Part shown: piece after piece, positions 10,538 through 19,426 of the stretch
Numbering within the stretch: position 1 is the stretch's first letter
Layout of the letters: the number at the start of each line of letters is the position of its first letter
Assembly (NCBI GenBank): GCA_963667595.2
Contig: CAXXWD010000008.1
Coordinates: 1-64,000, forward strand
From: JAHJQZ01 sp963667595
GTDB lineage: Bacteria > Pseudomonadota > Alphaproteobacteria > Rhizobiales > Devosiaceae
Reading direction: 5' to 3'
Length of the DNA stretch: 64,000 nucleotides
The notes under the pieces: generated by a model
Database searches by the model: none
The model's input: the letters and a program-made list of their open reading frames with translations, nothing else
Told to the model about the DNA's origin: nothing
Program-made: the position numbers and the translations under genes

Positions 10538-11299
10538 TCAGCTGATCGACTGGACGAAATACTCGGCGCGGATGCGTTCGCCCGCGTCCTCGGGCAGCGC
10601 TTCGATCGTGCGGAAATAATAGGCCAGCGCAGGACAGTAGTCGCGGTTCTGGACGTTGTCGCTGGAAACGATCTGGGCGTAGCCGGCCGGGACTTCGAGA
10701 CCGTTCATTGCCGCGCCGACGGCCTCCCAGTCCTGATCGGTCGCGTCGCCGATCGAATCGGCGACGGGCGTGTCGCGGGCACCGGCGAGCGCGACGAACA
10801 GCGCTGCATCCCGGGCATCGAACAGCGGCAAAAGCGTGTCGAGCATATCCGGATCGGTCAGAACAGACTGCCCCTGCTTGACGAATTGAGAACACAGCTC
10901 CGGTCCGGCGACGGCTTGCACGCCATCGAAGACCGCGGCGAGACTGCCCATCCAGCCCTTGACCAGCTCGGGCGGCGCGTTGCGCGCGGCATCCGCCAGT
11001 TTCACGGTGATCGGCCGGGTCTGCGTGTCGAGGAAATGGGAAATCTTGTTGTTGTCGGTCAGCGTCTCTTCGGCCTTGACCGTTGCCTTGATGATTTTGG
11101 AAAAGTCGTCGCTGAAATCCTTTCTGAGGACCGAAACCAGCTTCGGGGAGGCCTTTTCCAACAGACCCGTGGCACGGGCCGGCGTCAGATGGTTGACGAA
11201 CAGGATGTCGAGCAGAATGAACGCACCAAGTCCGACAGCCGCAACCACGGCCACGGCAACGATCAGATTACGCCGCGTCAACTTCATCCTCGCGTTCAC
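10538..11299 (-). CDS. Unrecognised membrane-anchored protein
   Basis: The 253-residue product has a basic N-terminus (MKLTRRN), one strong transmembrane segment at about residues 12-32 and a soluble remainder predicted to lie in the periplasm. The soluble part is mostly amphipathic, contains two Cys (in GPELCSQF and NRDYCPAL) and ends EYFVQSIS. No known domain is recognised. It stands alone between convergent YbaK and miaA; the 57 bases between it and miaA could allow co-transcription with miaA. Confidence 0.7.
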   Translation of the reverse strand: MNARMKLTRRNLIVAVAVVAAVGLGAFILLDILFVNHLTPARATGLLEKASPKLVSVLRKDFSDDFSKIIKATVKAEETLTDNNKISHFLDTQTRPITVKLADAARNAPPELVKGWMGSLAAVFDGVQAVAGPELCSQFVKQGQSVLTDPDMLDTLLPLFDARDAALFVALAGARDTPVADSIGDATDQDWEAVGAAMNGLEVPAGYAQIVSSDNVQNRDYCPALAYYFRTIEALPEDAGERIRAEYFVQSIS

Positions 11300-11356
11300 A
11301 TCACATACTCCAGCTTGCTTGTTTGCCAGTACGAACTTGGCCGGATTAAGTCAACT

Positions 11357-12241
11357 TCACCACTCAGGTGAAGAAATCCAACGCCAAGAACGCATGCGCT
11401 GCCGAAACCAGGTGCGCTGACGCTTGGCGTATTGACGTGTGGCGATGACCGCGCGGGCAATCGCCTCCTCTTTGCTGATCGCGCCCGACTGCCAGACGGC
11501 GATTTCGCGCACGCCGATGGCCTTCATGACCGGCAGATCCGGCGCCAGCGCCAACCCCATGAGGTCGGTCACCTCATCGATGGCGCCCATGTCCAGCATG
11601 GCGCGGAACCGGGCCTCGATACGCTCGGACAATTTGGTCTTGTCGATTTCGATGACGATTCGATCGACATCGAATCCGTCCAGAAGCGGTGGCGAAACCC
11701 GCGTCTGCCAAAAAGCCAGCGACCGCCCGGTGCCGATCAAAACGCTCAGCGCCCGAATGAGGCGTTGCGGATCGGGTTCACCGAGTGTTGCCGCCATTTC
11801 CGGATCGCGCGCCTTCAAAAGGCCAATCCGCTCGTCGCGGTCGAGCGGCAGAACCAGCGCCTCGGCTTCGGCGATCGCTTCGGTCGGCACGTCCGGGATG
11901 TCGGCAATGCCGTTTTCGAGCGCATCGAAGTAAAGCCCCGTCCCGCCGACGAAAATCAGCTCACGCCCCTCAAGGGCGGAATCGGAGATCACCGCATCGA
12001 CCGCCGCCAACCAGGAGCCGACCGAGCAGCGGGTTTCGGGCGCAACGAACCCGTAAAGCCGATGATCGGCACGAGCGAGATCGTCGACCGACGGGCGGGC
12101 GGTCAAGACTCGCAAAACGTCGTAGACCTGCATGGAATCGGCGTTGACGATAACGCCCCCGGTCTCACGCGCCCGGGTGAGGCCAAAGGCCGACTTGCCG
12201 CTTGCCGTTGGACCGGCTATCAGAATTGCCTTGCGTGCCAA
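11357..12241 (-). CDS. miaA: tRNA dimethylallyltransferase
   Basis: The 294-residue protein carries the P-loop GPTASGKS at residues 10-17, then VNADSMQVYDVLRVLTARPS and FVGGTGLYFDALENGIADIPDVP, the signature of MiaA. It transfers an isopentenyl group to A37 of tRNAs reading UNN codons, the first step to ms2i6A. Length and order of motifs are normal. It is divergent from serB with only 32 bases between start codons, so each promoter must overlap the neighbour's 5' region. Confidence 0.95.
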   Translation of the reverse strand: MARKAILIAGPTASGKSAFGLTRARETGGVIVNADSMQVYDVLRVLTARPSVDDLARADHRLYGFVAPETRCSVGSWLAAVDAVISDSALEGRELIFVGGTGLYFDALENGIADIPDVPTEAIAEAEALVLPLDRDERIGLLKARDPEMAATLGEPDPQRLIRALSVLIGTGRSLAFWQTRVSPPLLDGFDVDRIVIEIDKTKLSERIEARFRAMLDMGAIDEVTDLMGLALAPDLPVMKAIGVREIAVWQSGAISKEEAIARAVIATRQYAKRQRTWFRQRMRSWRWISSPEW

Positions 12242-12273
12242 ACCCCTGCCGTCCTTAAAAAACAGTCGCTCCG

Positions 12274-13146
12274 ATGTCCATTCTCTGCCTTATCGCCAAC
12301 CCGGCCGAACCGGAGTTGACGTCCGAACTCGCCAATCAAGTGCTGGCCGAAACCGGCGGTGCGCTCAATTGGCTATCCCCTTCCATTGCCTGCGAGATCG
12401 TTGATCCGAAGTCAACCGATCCTATCGCCGCGGCGCGGGCGGCGATCGGCGACAAGCCGGTCGACGCGGCGCTGGTGCCGAACACGAGACGGCGCAAGAA
12501 ATTGCTCATCGCCGACATGGATTCGACCATGATCAATGAGGAATGCATCGACGAACTTGCCGATGCGCTCGGATTGAAGCCGGCCATATCGGCCATCACG
12601 GCGCAGGCGATGAATGGCGAGCTTGATTTCGAGCAGGCGCTCGACACGCGCGTCGGCCTTCTTTCCGGCCTCGAACGCAAGATCATCGAGGAAATCCGCC
12701 GCGAACGCATCACCCTGGCGCCGGGCGGACGGGCGCTCGTCCAGACCATGAAGGCCTATGGCGCCCACACCGCGCTGATTTCTGGCGGTTTCACCTTTTT
12801 CGCCGACTATATCGGCAAGCGTATCGGGTTCGACGAAGTGGTGGCCAACACCCTTTTGTTCGAAAACGACAAGCTCACCGGCAAGGTCACCAAGCCGATC
12901 GTCGACAAGACCCGCAAGATGTCGCGCCTCGAAGAACTGATTGTCGAACGCAATCTCGATCGCAGTGACACGCTCGCGGTGGGCGATGGGGCCAACGACC
13001 TGCCGATGATCAAAACGGCGGGACTGGGCGTGGCGCTCCATGCCAAGCCGGTCGTTGCTGCCGACGCGCCGGTTAGGATCGATCATGGCGATCTGACCGC
13101 CCTGCTCTTCCTGCAGGGCTATACCGACGACGATTTCGTCCGATGA
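12274..13146 (+). CDS. serB: Phosphoserine phosphatase
   Basis: A 290-residue HAD-superfamily enzyme with the nucleophile/acid pair D81 and D83 in LLIADMDSTMINEECIDE, the serine of LISGGFTFF and the acidic loop DTLAVGDGANDLPM. It dephosphorylates L-3-phosphoserine, the last step of serine synthesis. The N-terminal ~75 residues form the short ACT-like extension common to proteobacterial SerB. Its stop overlaps the start of the following GNAT gene by four bases, implying translational coupling. Confidence 0.95.
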   Translation: MSILCLIANPAEPELTSELANQVLAETGGALNWLSPSIACEIVDPKSTDPIAAARAAIGDKPVDAALVPNTRRRKKLLIADMDSTMINEECIDELADALGLKPAISAITAQAMNGELDFEQALDTRVGLLSGLERKIIEEIRRERITLAPGGRALVQTMKAYGAHTALISGGFTFFADYIGKRIGFDEVVANTLLFENDKLTGKVTKPIVDKTRKMSRLEELIVERNLDRSDTLAVGDGANDLPMIKTAGLGVALHAKPVVAADAPVRIDHGDLTALLFLQGYTDDDFVR

Positions 13147-13691
13147 GGATCGAAACCGAACGGCTCGTTCTGAGAACGCCCGTCGAGGCCGACCGGAGCG
13201 CCTATAGTGACATGAATGCCGATCCGGTCGTCATGCGTTATTTTCCGGGACCCCAATCGCCGGCGGACTCCAATGCGGCGTTCGACCGCTTCCTGGCACA
13301 CCACGCCGAACTTGGGTTCGGCTTCGCTACAATCGCGTTGCGCGGGGAGAACCGCTTTATCGGCATCATCGGCGTGTCGCGCCTCGTCCCCGAGCTTCAC
13401 AATGCCTTGCCGGGACATCCCGAATTCGAAATCGGCTGGCTGCTCCTGCCCGATTATTGGGGGCGCGGCCTCGCGACGGAAGGCGCGCGCGCCTGTCTCG
13501 CCGATGCCTGGGATCGGATCGGCTTGGACGAGATCGTCGCGCTCACCGCGCGACGCAATCTCGCCTCGCGCCGGGTGATGGAAAAGATCGGCATGACGCA
13601 CGATCCGCGTTGCGATTACGACCATCCCATGATCGCAAGCGACAATCCGGCGCGCCCACACATGCTCTATCGCATTCGCAAACCGGCCTGA
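13143..13691 (+). CDS. RimJ/RimL-type GNAT N-acetyltransferase
   Basis: The 182-residue protein begins MRIETERLVLRTPVEADRSAYSDM and contains EFEIGWLLLPDYWGRGLATEGARACLADAW, the acetyl-CoA loop of the RimJ/RimL-like GNAT group, followed by TARRNLASRRVMEKIGMTHD. These proteins acetylate N-termini of ribosomal proteins or small amines; the substrate here is unknown. The start overlaps the serB stop by four bases (ATGA), so the two genes are coupled. Confidence 0.88.
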   Translation: MRIETERLVLRTPVEADRSAYSDMNADPVVMRYFPGPQSPADSNAAFDRFLAHHAELGFGFATIALRGENRFIGIIGVSRLVPELHNALPGHPEFEIGWLLLPDYWGRGLATEGARACLADAWDRIGLDEIVALTARRNLASRRVMEKIGMTHDPRCDYDHPMIASDNPARPHMLYRIRKPA

Positions 13692-13700
13692 ACCGACGGC

Positions 13701-13808
13701 CTAGAGTGTTTTCAGGCGAAGTTGGTACCGGTTCGCCGGTTCGAAAACACGACAAAACAAGAAGATAGAGCAGATCACCCGATTTAACTAAAACGTGATC
13801 TGCTCTAG
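13701..13808. repeat. Composite palindromic intergenic repeat, copy 1
   Basis: The element opens with CTAGAGTGTTTTCAGGCGAA, has the GGCGAA...TTCGCC hairpin and a CGACAAAACAAGA core, and closes with a 12-bp hairpin (AGAGCAGATCAC at 13767-13778 with GTGATCTGCTCT at 13795-13806). Related copies lie at 28991-29062, 33706-33810 and 57137-57243. It sits between convergent genes (GNAT and degP), so the closing hairpin may also terminate both. Confidence 0.8.
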
Positions 13809-13833
13809 GCTGTATCGACATTCAGGTTTCGTC

Positions 13834-15402
13834 TCAGCCCAGATGCACCGCGATGAAGCGGACATGGCCTTCGACATCGGCCAATTTGAACAGGACAGAC
13901 GGGCGCCCTTCCTCGCGGGCAAGATCGACCAGACGCAACACGTCGTCCGCCGTTTCGACCAGTTTCTGGTTGACCTCGACGACGAGCAGGCCCGGCGCGA
14001 TGCCTTTGTCGTCCGCATCGGACCCCGGCCGCACCGAAGAGATGATGACCCCCGGCATTTCCTCACGCACGCCGAAACGCGACCGCAATTGGTCGGTCAG
14101 CGTATCGGCACTAAAGCCGACGAGATCGGAAAGTCCGGGTTGCGACGCGACCTCCGGCTCCTCGTCGGGGGGAACGGGGGGGAGCGCCTCGCCGATATCG
14201 ATCGCCTCCTCGTCGAGGCGTCCGAGCGTGATGTCGAACGTTATGTCCTTGCCTTCGCGGATCACGTCGAGCACCACCATCTTGCCGATCTCGGTCAGCG
14301 ACACCAGTCTGGGCAAATCGTGCATGTTTTTCAAAGGCTTGCCATCAAACCTTCGGATGATGTCGCCGACTTTCAGCACACCATCGGACGGCCCCCCGCT
14401 GGTGACATCGACCACCATGGCGCCGGTTGCATCGGGCAGGCCAAGGTTTTCCGCAATCTCCTTGGAAACCTCCTGAATGCCGATGCCGAGCCAGCCACGA
14501 CGGGTTTCGCCGAAGGCGACGAGTTGCTTGACAATCGGATCGGCGAGATTGGCCGGCACGGCAAAACCGATGCCCAGCGCCCCGCCGGTACGTGAAATGA
14601 TGGCGGTATTGATGCCGACGACCTTGCCGTTCATGTCGAACAGCGGCCCGCCGGAATTGCCCTGATTGATGGCGGCGTCGGTCTGGATGAAATCGTCATA
14701 GGGCCCGGTGTTGATGTTGCGGTTGCGCGCCGAAACGATGCCGAGCGTCACCGAACCGCCCAGGCCGAACGGATTGCCGATGGCCATGACCCAATCGCCG
14801 ATATCGGCGGTGTCGCTGTCGCCGAACGTGACGAAAGGCAGCGGCTTGTCCGCCTTTATGGACAGAACCGCCAGATCGGTCTTGAAGTCGGCGCCGACGA
14901 GTCGGGCCGGATAGCGGTCGCCCTCGGTGGTGAACACCAGGATTTCGTCCGCCCCGTCGATGACGTGATTGTTGGTGACGATCAGCCCCTTGGCATCGAT
15001 GATGAAACCCGAGCCGAGGCTGCGCGCCTCGCGGATCGCATCCTGGCCTTCGCCGCTATTGGGGTTGGAATCGTTGAACAGGTCGCCGAGCGGCGAGCCG
15101 TCCGGCAGATCGGGAAAGGGCTCGCCCAGATCGCCATAGCTGCGCGAAGTGCCGATATTGACCACCGCCGGCGACAGCTTGTTGGCAAGCGCCGAAACCG
15201 AGGCGGGGCCGAAAGCCAGGACCGCATCTGCACCGAAGACCGGAAAAACGACGACAACAAGCGCCGCCAGCCCAAGCATCCTGAAGCAGGCAGTCCGACC
15301 CCATCGGATCGCATGTTCTATCTTCTTGTGATCGCGGCGTTTTTGCGAAAAACCGGCGTCCATTTTCTCGCACGCCGCTCCAGCTCGCCAAGACTCATGC
15401 AT
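13834..15402 (-). CDS. DegP/Do-family periplasmic serine protease
   Basis: A 522-residue trypsin-like protease with catalytic His146 (TNNHVIDG), Asp176 (KTDLAVL) and Ser250 (QGNSGGP), followed by two PDZ domains (about 290-380 and 415-520). A hydrophobic segment at residues 42-61 should export it to the periplasm, where this family degrades or refolds damaged envelope proteins. It is the last gene of a run hflK-hflC-DUF2065-degP, a grouping that makes sense as membrane protein quality control. The long basic N-terminus before the signal may mean that the true start is internal. Which Deg paralogue it is cannot be settled here. Confidence 0.93.
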   Translation of the reverse strand: MHESWRAGAACEKMDAGFSQKRRDHKKIEHAIRWGRTACFRMLGLAALVVVVFPVFGADAVLAFGPASVSALANKLSPAVVNIGTSRSYGDLGEPFPDLPDGSPLGDLFNDSNPNSGEGQDAIREARSLGSGFIIDAKGLIVTNNHVIDGADEILVFTTEGDRYPARLVGADFKTDLAVLSIKADKPLPFVTFGDSDTADIGDWVMAIGNPFGLGGSVTLGIVSARNRNINTGPYDDFIQTDAAINQGNSGGPLFDMNGKVVGINTAIISRTGGALGIGFAVPANLADPIVKQLVAFGETRRGWLGIGIQEVSKEIAENLGLPDATGAMVVDVTSGGPSDGVLKVGDIIRRFDGKPLKNMHDLPRLVSLTEIGKMVVLDVIREGKDITFDITLGRLDEEAIDIGEALPPVPPDEEPEVASQPGLSDLVGFSADTLTDQLRSRFGVREEMPGVIISSVRPGSDADDKGIAPGLLVVEVNQKLVETADDVLRLVDLAREEGRPSVLFKLADVEGHVRFIAVHLG

Positions 15403-15442
15403 TCGCCGTCACCCGCCCCCGTTGGTCGCCGTCACCATTGTG

Positions 15443-15631
15443 CTACAGCGACACCAACATGAACAGGACCATAAGGCCGAGCGCCGCACTTATCAGCGCG
15501 ACGACACGAATTGTCGAAGCCGGCACTTCGAGCACTTGCCGGATGATCTGTTTCATCTTCTCTGGAAAGGCTGCGTAAAGCAGCCCTTCCAGAACGATGG
15601 CCAGGGCAAGCGCCGTGAGAAAAGTGATCAC
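15443..15631 (-). CDS. DUF2065 small membrane protein
   Basis: The 62-residue product has two transmembrane segments flanking PEKMKQIIRQVLEVPASTIR, the hallmark of the DUF2065 (YjeT-like) family. The function is unknown, but its place next to hflC recurs across proteobacteria, including E. coli yjeT. It overlaps the hflC stop by four bases, so it is translationally coupled to hflKC. degP follows 41 bases downstream. Confidence 0.88.
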   Translation of the reverse strand: MITFLTALALAIVLEGLLYAAFPEKMKQIIRQVLEVPASTIRVVALISAALGLMVLFMLVSL

Positions 15632-16560
15632 TGCCCGGTCTGCGGCAAAGCCGCATTGGGAAGTGTGTCACTCTTGCCGGGCTTGTCGGCATTGTCGGCG
15701 CCGAAGAAGCGGAAGAATTCCGAATCGGGCGACAGGAGCATGGTGGTGTTGTTGCCCTTGAGGGCTTTGCCATACGCCTGCATCGACCGGTAGAAATCGA
15801 AGAACTCCGGATCCTTGCCATAGGCATCGGCAAAGATCGCCGCCCGTTCCGCATCGCCTTCACCCCGAAGGATGTTGGACTCGCGATTGGCATCGGCAAC
15901 GATCTCGACGGCCTGGCGGTCGGCAATGGCACGGATGGACTGCGCCTGCTGGGTGCCGATGGCCCTGAGATTCGCCGCCTCGGCCAGACGTTCGGCCTTC
16001 ATGCGGTCAAAGGTCTGCGAGGACACCTGTTCGGTCAGATCGGTCCGAAGGATGCGGACATCGACGATATCGAGCCCTAAGGGGTCGATCTGCGTCGCGA
16101 TGAGCGTCTGCGCCTCTTCCATCATGGCGTTACGCTCCTTGGAGAGCGCTTCGTCGAACCCGCGCTGACCGTAGGTCGACCGCAGTGCCGAGTTGAACTG
16201 CGTGTTGATCCGCTGTTCGGCGTCGATCAAGGACCCCGACAAGCGTTCACGGAACAGACGCGCATCGTTGATCCTGTAAGTCAGGAAAGCGTCGACGTTG
16301 TAGAAACGGCCGTCCTTGACCTGCAGGGTGATGTTGTTGAGATCGTAGCGCAGCAAACGCTTGTCGATGAGCTGAACACGCTCGATGATATCGGTCGGGA
16401 TCTTGAAATAAAGGCCCGGCTTGGTTTCGACCCGCGTGATCTGCCCGAAACGGGTGACCACGGCCTGCTGGGTCGGATCGAGAATGAAGATCGACGACAG
16501 GAAGACGTAGACGGCGCCGATTGCGACGACGACGACGATGAGCCAACGGTTCATGTTCAT
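15628..16560 (-). CDS. hflC: HflC subunit of the FtsH-associated membrane complex
   Basis: The 310-residue SPFH/band-7 protein has an N-terminal transmembrane anchor (residues about 5-25), the typical ILDPTQQAVVTRFGQITRVETKPGLYFKIP segment and a long helical region rich in Glu, Arg and Ala. HflC pairs with HflK on the periplasmic face and modulates the FtsH protease. Its start overlaps the hflK stop (ATGA), and its own stop overlaps DUF2065. Order and sizes match hflKC operons elsewhere. Confidence 0.95.
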   Translation of the reverse strand: MNMNRWLIVVVVAIGAVYVFLSSIFILDPTQQAVVTRFGQITRVETKPGLYFKIPTDIIERVQLIDKRLLRYDLNNITLQVKDGRFYNVDAFLTYRINDARLFRERLSGSLIDAEQRINTQFNSALRSTYGQRGFDEALSKERNAMMEEAQTLIATQIDPLGLDIVDVRILRTDLTEQVSSQTFDRMKAERLAEAANLRAIGTQQAQSIRAIADRQAVEIVADANRESNILRGEGDAERAAIFADAYGKDPEFFDFYRSMQAYGKALKGNNTTMLLSPDSEFFRFFGADNADKPGKSDTLPNAALPQTGQ

Positions 16561-17654
16561 TGCGCGGCTCCCTGCGTTGCGTTGGACCCGCCCACCTTGG
16601 GCGAGAGTTCGCTCAAGGGCAGATAGGGCACGACACCCGATCCGCCGGCGCCCGACTCGACGATCATCTTGTCGGAATTGCCAAGCACCTGCTCCATGGT
16701 TTCGTAATAGATACGGCGACGCGTGACTTCCGGCGCCTTCTCGTATTCCTCATAGACCGAGGTGAAGCGGGCGGCCTCGCCCTGGGCGTCCTTGACCACC
16801 TGATTCTTGTAGGCGGCGGCGCCTTCACGAACCTGCGCGGCCTGCCCGCGGGCATTGCCGAGCTTGGTGTTGGCGTATTGACGCGCCTCTTCCTGGAAGC
16901 GGGTCTGATCCTGTTCGGCGCGCTGGACTTCGTCGAACGCATCGGCGACTTCGGTCGGCGGCGCGACGTTGGCGAGCTGGATCGAGGAAATGGAAATCCC
17001 CGACTTGTAGTCGTTGAGGATCTTCTGCGTGATTTCGGCGACCTCGGTCTGGATGGCTTCGCGGTTGTCGCGGAACACATCCTGCGCCGGCCGACGTCCG
17101 ACGACCTCACGCATGGCGCTTTCGGCAACCCTGCGCACCATGTCCTCCGGATCGCGGATGTTGAACAGAACAGAAGCCGGATCGGACACCCGCCAGAAGA
17201 CGGAGAAGCCGACATTGACAATGTTCTGGTCGCCCGACAGCATCAGACCGTCGCTTCTGGTGCGCGAGTTCGAGCCGTCCCCGATATCGATCTGGTTCTG
17301 GGTCATCCTGACCGTCTGCACCTTCGCCAGAGGCCACATCATGAAATGCAGGCCCTGTTCAGACACCTGATCCTGCGGCACGCCGAGGAAGGTGACGACA
17401 CCAACCTGGTTGGCTTCGATCTGGTAAAGCGAATTGAACAGCCAGATGACGACGAGACCGGCGACAATGACCGCCGCGATCATCTTTCCGCCGGGCAGGC
17501 CGCCGCGGAACTGGTCACGGCTACGATTGAAGAGATCTTCGATATTGGGTGGGGTCCCGCCACCGCCGGGGCGACGCGGACCGCCGCCTCCCGGTATCTG
17601 ACCCCACGGACCGCCGGGTCGTCCCCCGTCGTTGGAATTGTTCTCCCAGGGCAT
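16557..17654 (-). CDS. hflK: HflK subunit of the FtsH-associated membrane complex
   Basis: The 365-residue product has the Gly/Pro-rich cytosolic N-terminus of HflK (GGRPGGPWGQIPGGGG), one transmembrane segment at about residues 57-75 and the band-7 domain starting IEANQVGVVTFLG. The long alpha-helical stretch with RAEQDQTRFQEEARQYANT follows. It forms a cage with HflC around FtsH. It heads the hflK-hflC-DUF2065-degP operon, and a promoter candidate lies at 17826-17854, about 165 bases upstream, inside the end of folA. Confidence 0.95.
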   Translation of the reverse strand: MPWENNSNDGGRPGGPWGQIPGGGGPRRPGGGGTPPNIEDLFNRSRDQFRGGLPGGKMIAAVIVAGLVVIWLFNSLYQIEANQVGVVTFLGVPQDQVSEQGLHFMMWPLAKVQTVRMTQNQIDIGDGSNSRTRSDGLMLSGDQNIVNVGFSVFWRVSDPASVLFNIRDPEDMVRRVAESAMREVVGRRPAQDVFRDNREAIQTEVAEITQKILNDYKSGISISSIQLANVAPPTEVADAFDEVQRAEQDQTRFQEEARQYANTKLGNARGQAAQVREGAAAYKNQVVKDAQGEAARFTSVYEEYEKAPEVTRRRIYYETMEQVLGNSDKMIVESGAGGSGVVPYLPLSELSPKVGGSNATQGAAQ

Positions 17655-17825
17655 TGTCAGCCTTTCGTTTGCTGGCGCCGGAAGCGCGGCACGAGCCTGT
17701 CGGCCGCTGTCGCGCTCGTTTCAATTGTTCATTCACACAAGATCGAGCCGAAAATCGAACCCCGATTACGACCCCGATACTACACGTTCCGCCGTCCTTT
17801 TGGACGTATGTCGCGATTTCAGCCC

Positions 17826-17854
17826 TATATAGGAAGATGGGCGAGCCGGATCAA
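17826..17854 (-). promoter_or_regulatory. Probable hflK operon promoter
   Basis: On the minus strand TTGATC is followed after 17 bases by TATATA. The site overlaps the last codon of folA and would give a 5' leader of about 165 bases before hflK. It suggests that the quality-control operon can be transcribed independently of the thyA-folA run upstream. Confidence 0.45.
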
Positions 17855-18378
17855 TGACCGGCGCGCCGTTCGTACACCCCTATCACATAGGAGGCCTCAT
17901 CGCGTTCCGAAGGCGTCACCACCGGCCTGTCGACACATTCCCATGCCGCCGGATCGCGTTTCGGAAACCTGACATCACCTTCGGGTTCGGCATCGACCTC
18001 GGTCAGGTAAAGCCGGTCGGCCAAGGGCATGCCGAGCGTATAGATCTCGCCGCCGCCGATGATCACGATCTCGTCAACCCCGTCCGCAACCGCGATGGTT
18101 TTGGCATGATCGAGTGCGGCGGCGAAATCCGAAAAGACCAGGACGCCGTCCGGTTGATAACCCTTCTGACGCGAAACGACGATGTTGACGCGGCCCGGCA
18201 GCGGCCGGCCCACGCTTTCGAACTGCTTGCGACCCATAACGATGGGCTTGCCCATGGTCGTGCGCTTGAAAAAGCCCATGTCGGACGGGATACGCCAGGG
18301 CAGCGCACCGTCGCGGCCGATGACCCCGTTACGGGCGACGGCCGCGATCATGGCGATTTTCGGTGCCGTACCCGTCAT
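17851..18378 (-). CDS. folA: Dihydrofolate reductase
   Basis: A 175-residue protein with the DHFR signature: IAAVARNGVIGRDGALPWRIPSDMGFFKRTTMGKPIVMGRKQFES, then VIIGGGEIYTLGMPLADRLYLTEV. It reduces dihydrofolate made by thymidylate synthase, which lies four genes upstream on the same strand. The start overlaps the stop of the DUF4424 gene by one base, so the genes are likely co-translated. Confidence 0.96.
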   Translation of the reverse strand: MTGTAPKIAMIAAVARNGVIGRDGALPWRIPSDMGFFKRTTMGKPIVMGRKQFESVGRPLPGRVNIVVSRQKGYQPDGVLVFSDFAAALDHAKTIAVADGVDEIVIIGGGEIYTLGMPLADRLYLTEVDAEPEGDVRFPKRDPAAWECVDRPVVTPSERDEASYVIGVYERRAGH

Positions 18379-19373
18379 CAGTCGAGCGAATAGGGCGTGA
18401 GAATCAGGATGTTGAGATCGCGTTCCGGCCAGTAATCCTTATAGGTCAGCTCGAACGTCGTCGGCCCGGTCTTCTTGACCCCCGTCCCGCAGAACGAAAC
18501 GAGATTTCTGGTCGATCCCTTGTCGATCGTCAGATGGAAGGTGCCGATCTGGCCGAACCAGTTCTGCGCCGTGGTCAGGATGTAGGAAATCCAGTTTTCG
18601 GTATAAAGGACCCCGCCATCGGGCTGCAGGCGCTTGCGCGCGGCATTCACGAAGGGCGGATCGATGCAGTACTTGTCTTCATAATCCTTGTAGAAGTTCG
18701 ACTTCGCCCCGTCATAGTCGAGAAAGACCACGCCCGCCGAACCGCCGACGCTCGGGGAATAGGTGTGCCTGACATGCACCTGCTGGTTGGCCGGGAAGGT
18801 CATGCGCCAGTAATAGATCTCGTCGAGAATCCAGTTCGGCCAGGGATGGATCTCGTTGGAATCACTTTCCACCCACTCGTCGTTGGTAACGATGCCACGC
18901 GCCAGCCAGTCCGCCAGTACCGGTTGCGGCAGCAAGGTGATGGCTTCCTTGGCAGCCTCGGAGATCGGCATCAGCGGAATTTGCGCGGTGTTGAGAACGC
19001 CGGTGACATCGATGCCCGCCGCCGTCGCCCGCTGCGACAGGTCCGGGAAAATCTCCTCGCCTTCGACGAACACCCTGAAACCGAGGAAATTGTCGCTTCC
19101 GTAAACCGGTACGCCGCTTTCCTCGTAAAGATTGGTCATCACCGACGGCATCGGAAACGCCACAAGGCTTTCGACGTCCTTGTTGGTCGTGTTCTCGAAG
19201 ACGTAGTTGACCTCGACCTTGTCCATCGAAATGAAAAGGTCCTCGCTCTTCATGCTGACGGCATCCGAGCGGACATAGCGTAAACCGCCCGTCTTGAGTT
19301 CGACCATCGCGTCATTGGCGAATGCCGCGATTGGTGCCAGAGCCAGAATAAGAGTGAGAATGGATCTGCGCAT
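18378..19373 (-). CDS. DUF4424-family exported protein
   Basis: The 331-residue product has a cleavable signal (MRRSILTLILALAPIAAFANDA) and a beta-rich body with the conserved features of DUF4424: NDAMVELKTGGLRYV at the mature N-terminus, VNYVFENTTNKD, and a C-terminal FELTYKDYWPERDLNILIL. Its function is unknown; secretion to the periplasm is predicted. It sits oddly between a GNAT gene and folA inside a nucleotide/folate gene run, overlapping folA by one base. Confidence 0.85.
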   Translation of the reverse strand: MRRSILTLILALAPIAAFANDAMVELKTGGLRYVRSDAVSMKSEDLFISMDKVEVNYVFENTTNKDVESLVAFPMPSVMTNLYEESGVPVYGSDNFLGFRVFVEGEEIFPDLSQRATAAGIDVTGVLNTAQIPLMPISEAAKEAITLLPQPVLADWLARGIVTNDEWVESDSNEIHPWPNWILDEIYYWRMTFPANQQVHVRHTYSPSVGGSAGVVFLDYDGAKSNFYKDYEDKYCIDPPFVNAARKRLQPDGGVLYTENWISYILTTAQNWFGQIGTFHLTIDKGSTRNLVSFCGTGVKKTGPTTFELTYKDYWPERDLNILILTPYSLD

Positions 19374-19426
19374 CTTGTTCCTCCGTTACCCTCATTTGGG
19401 GACGATAGCCGCTTTGCGCGGCGAAT

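Noticed and set aside
13733..13745. GGTTCGAAA, resembling a tRNA T-loop
   Set aside because: No acceptor, D or anticodon arms can be formed; it is part of the composite repeat.
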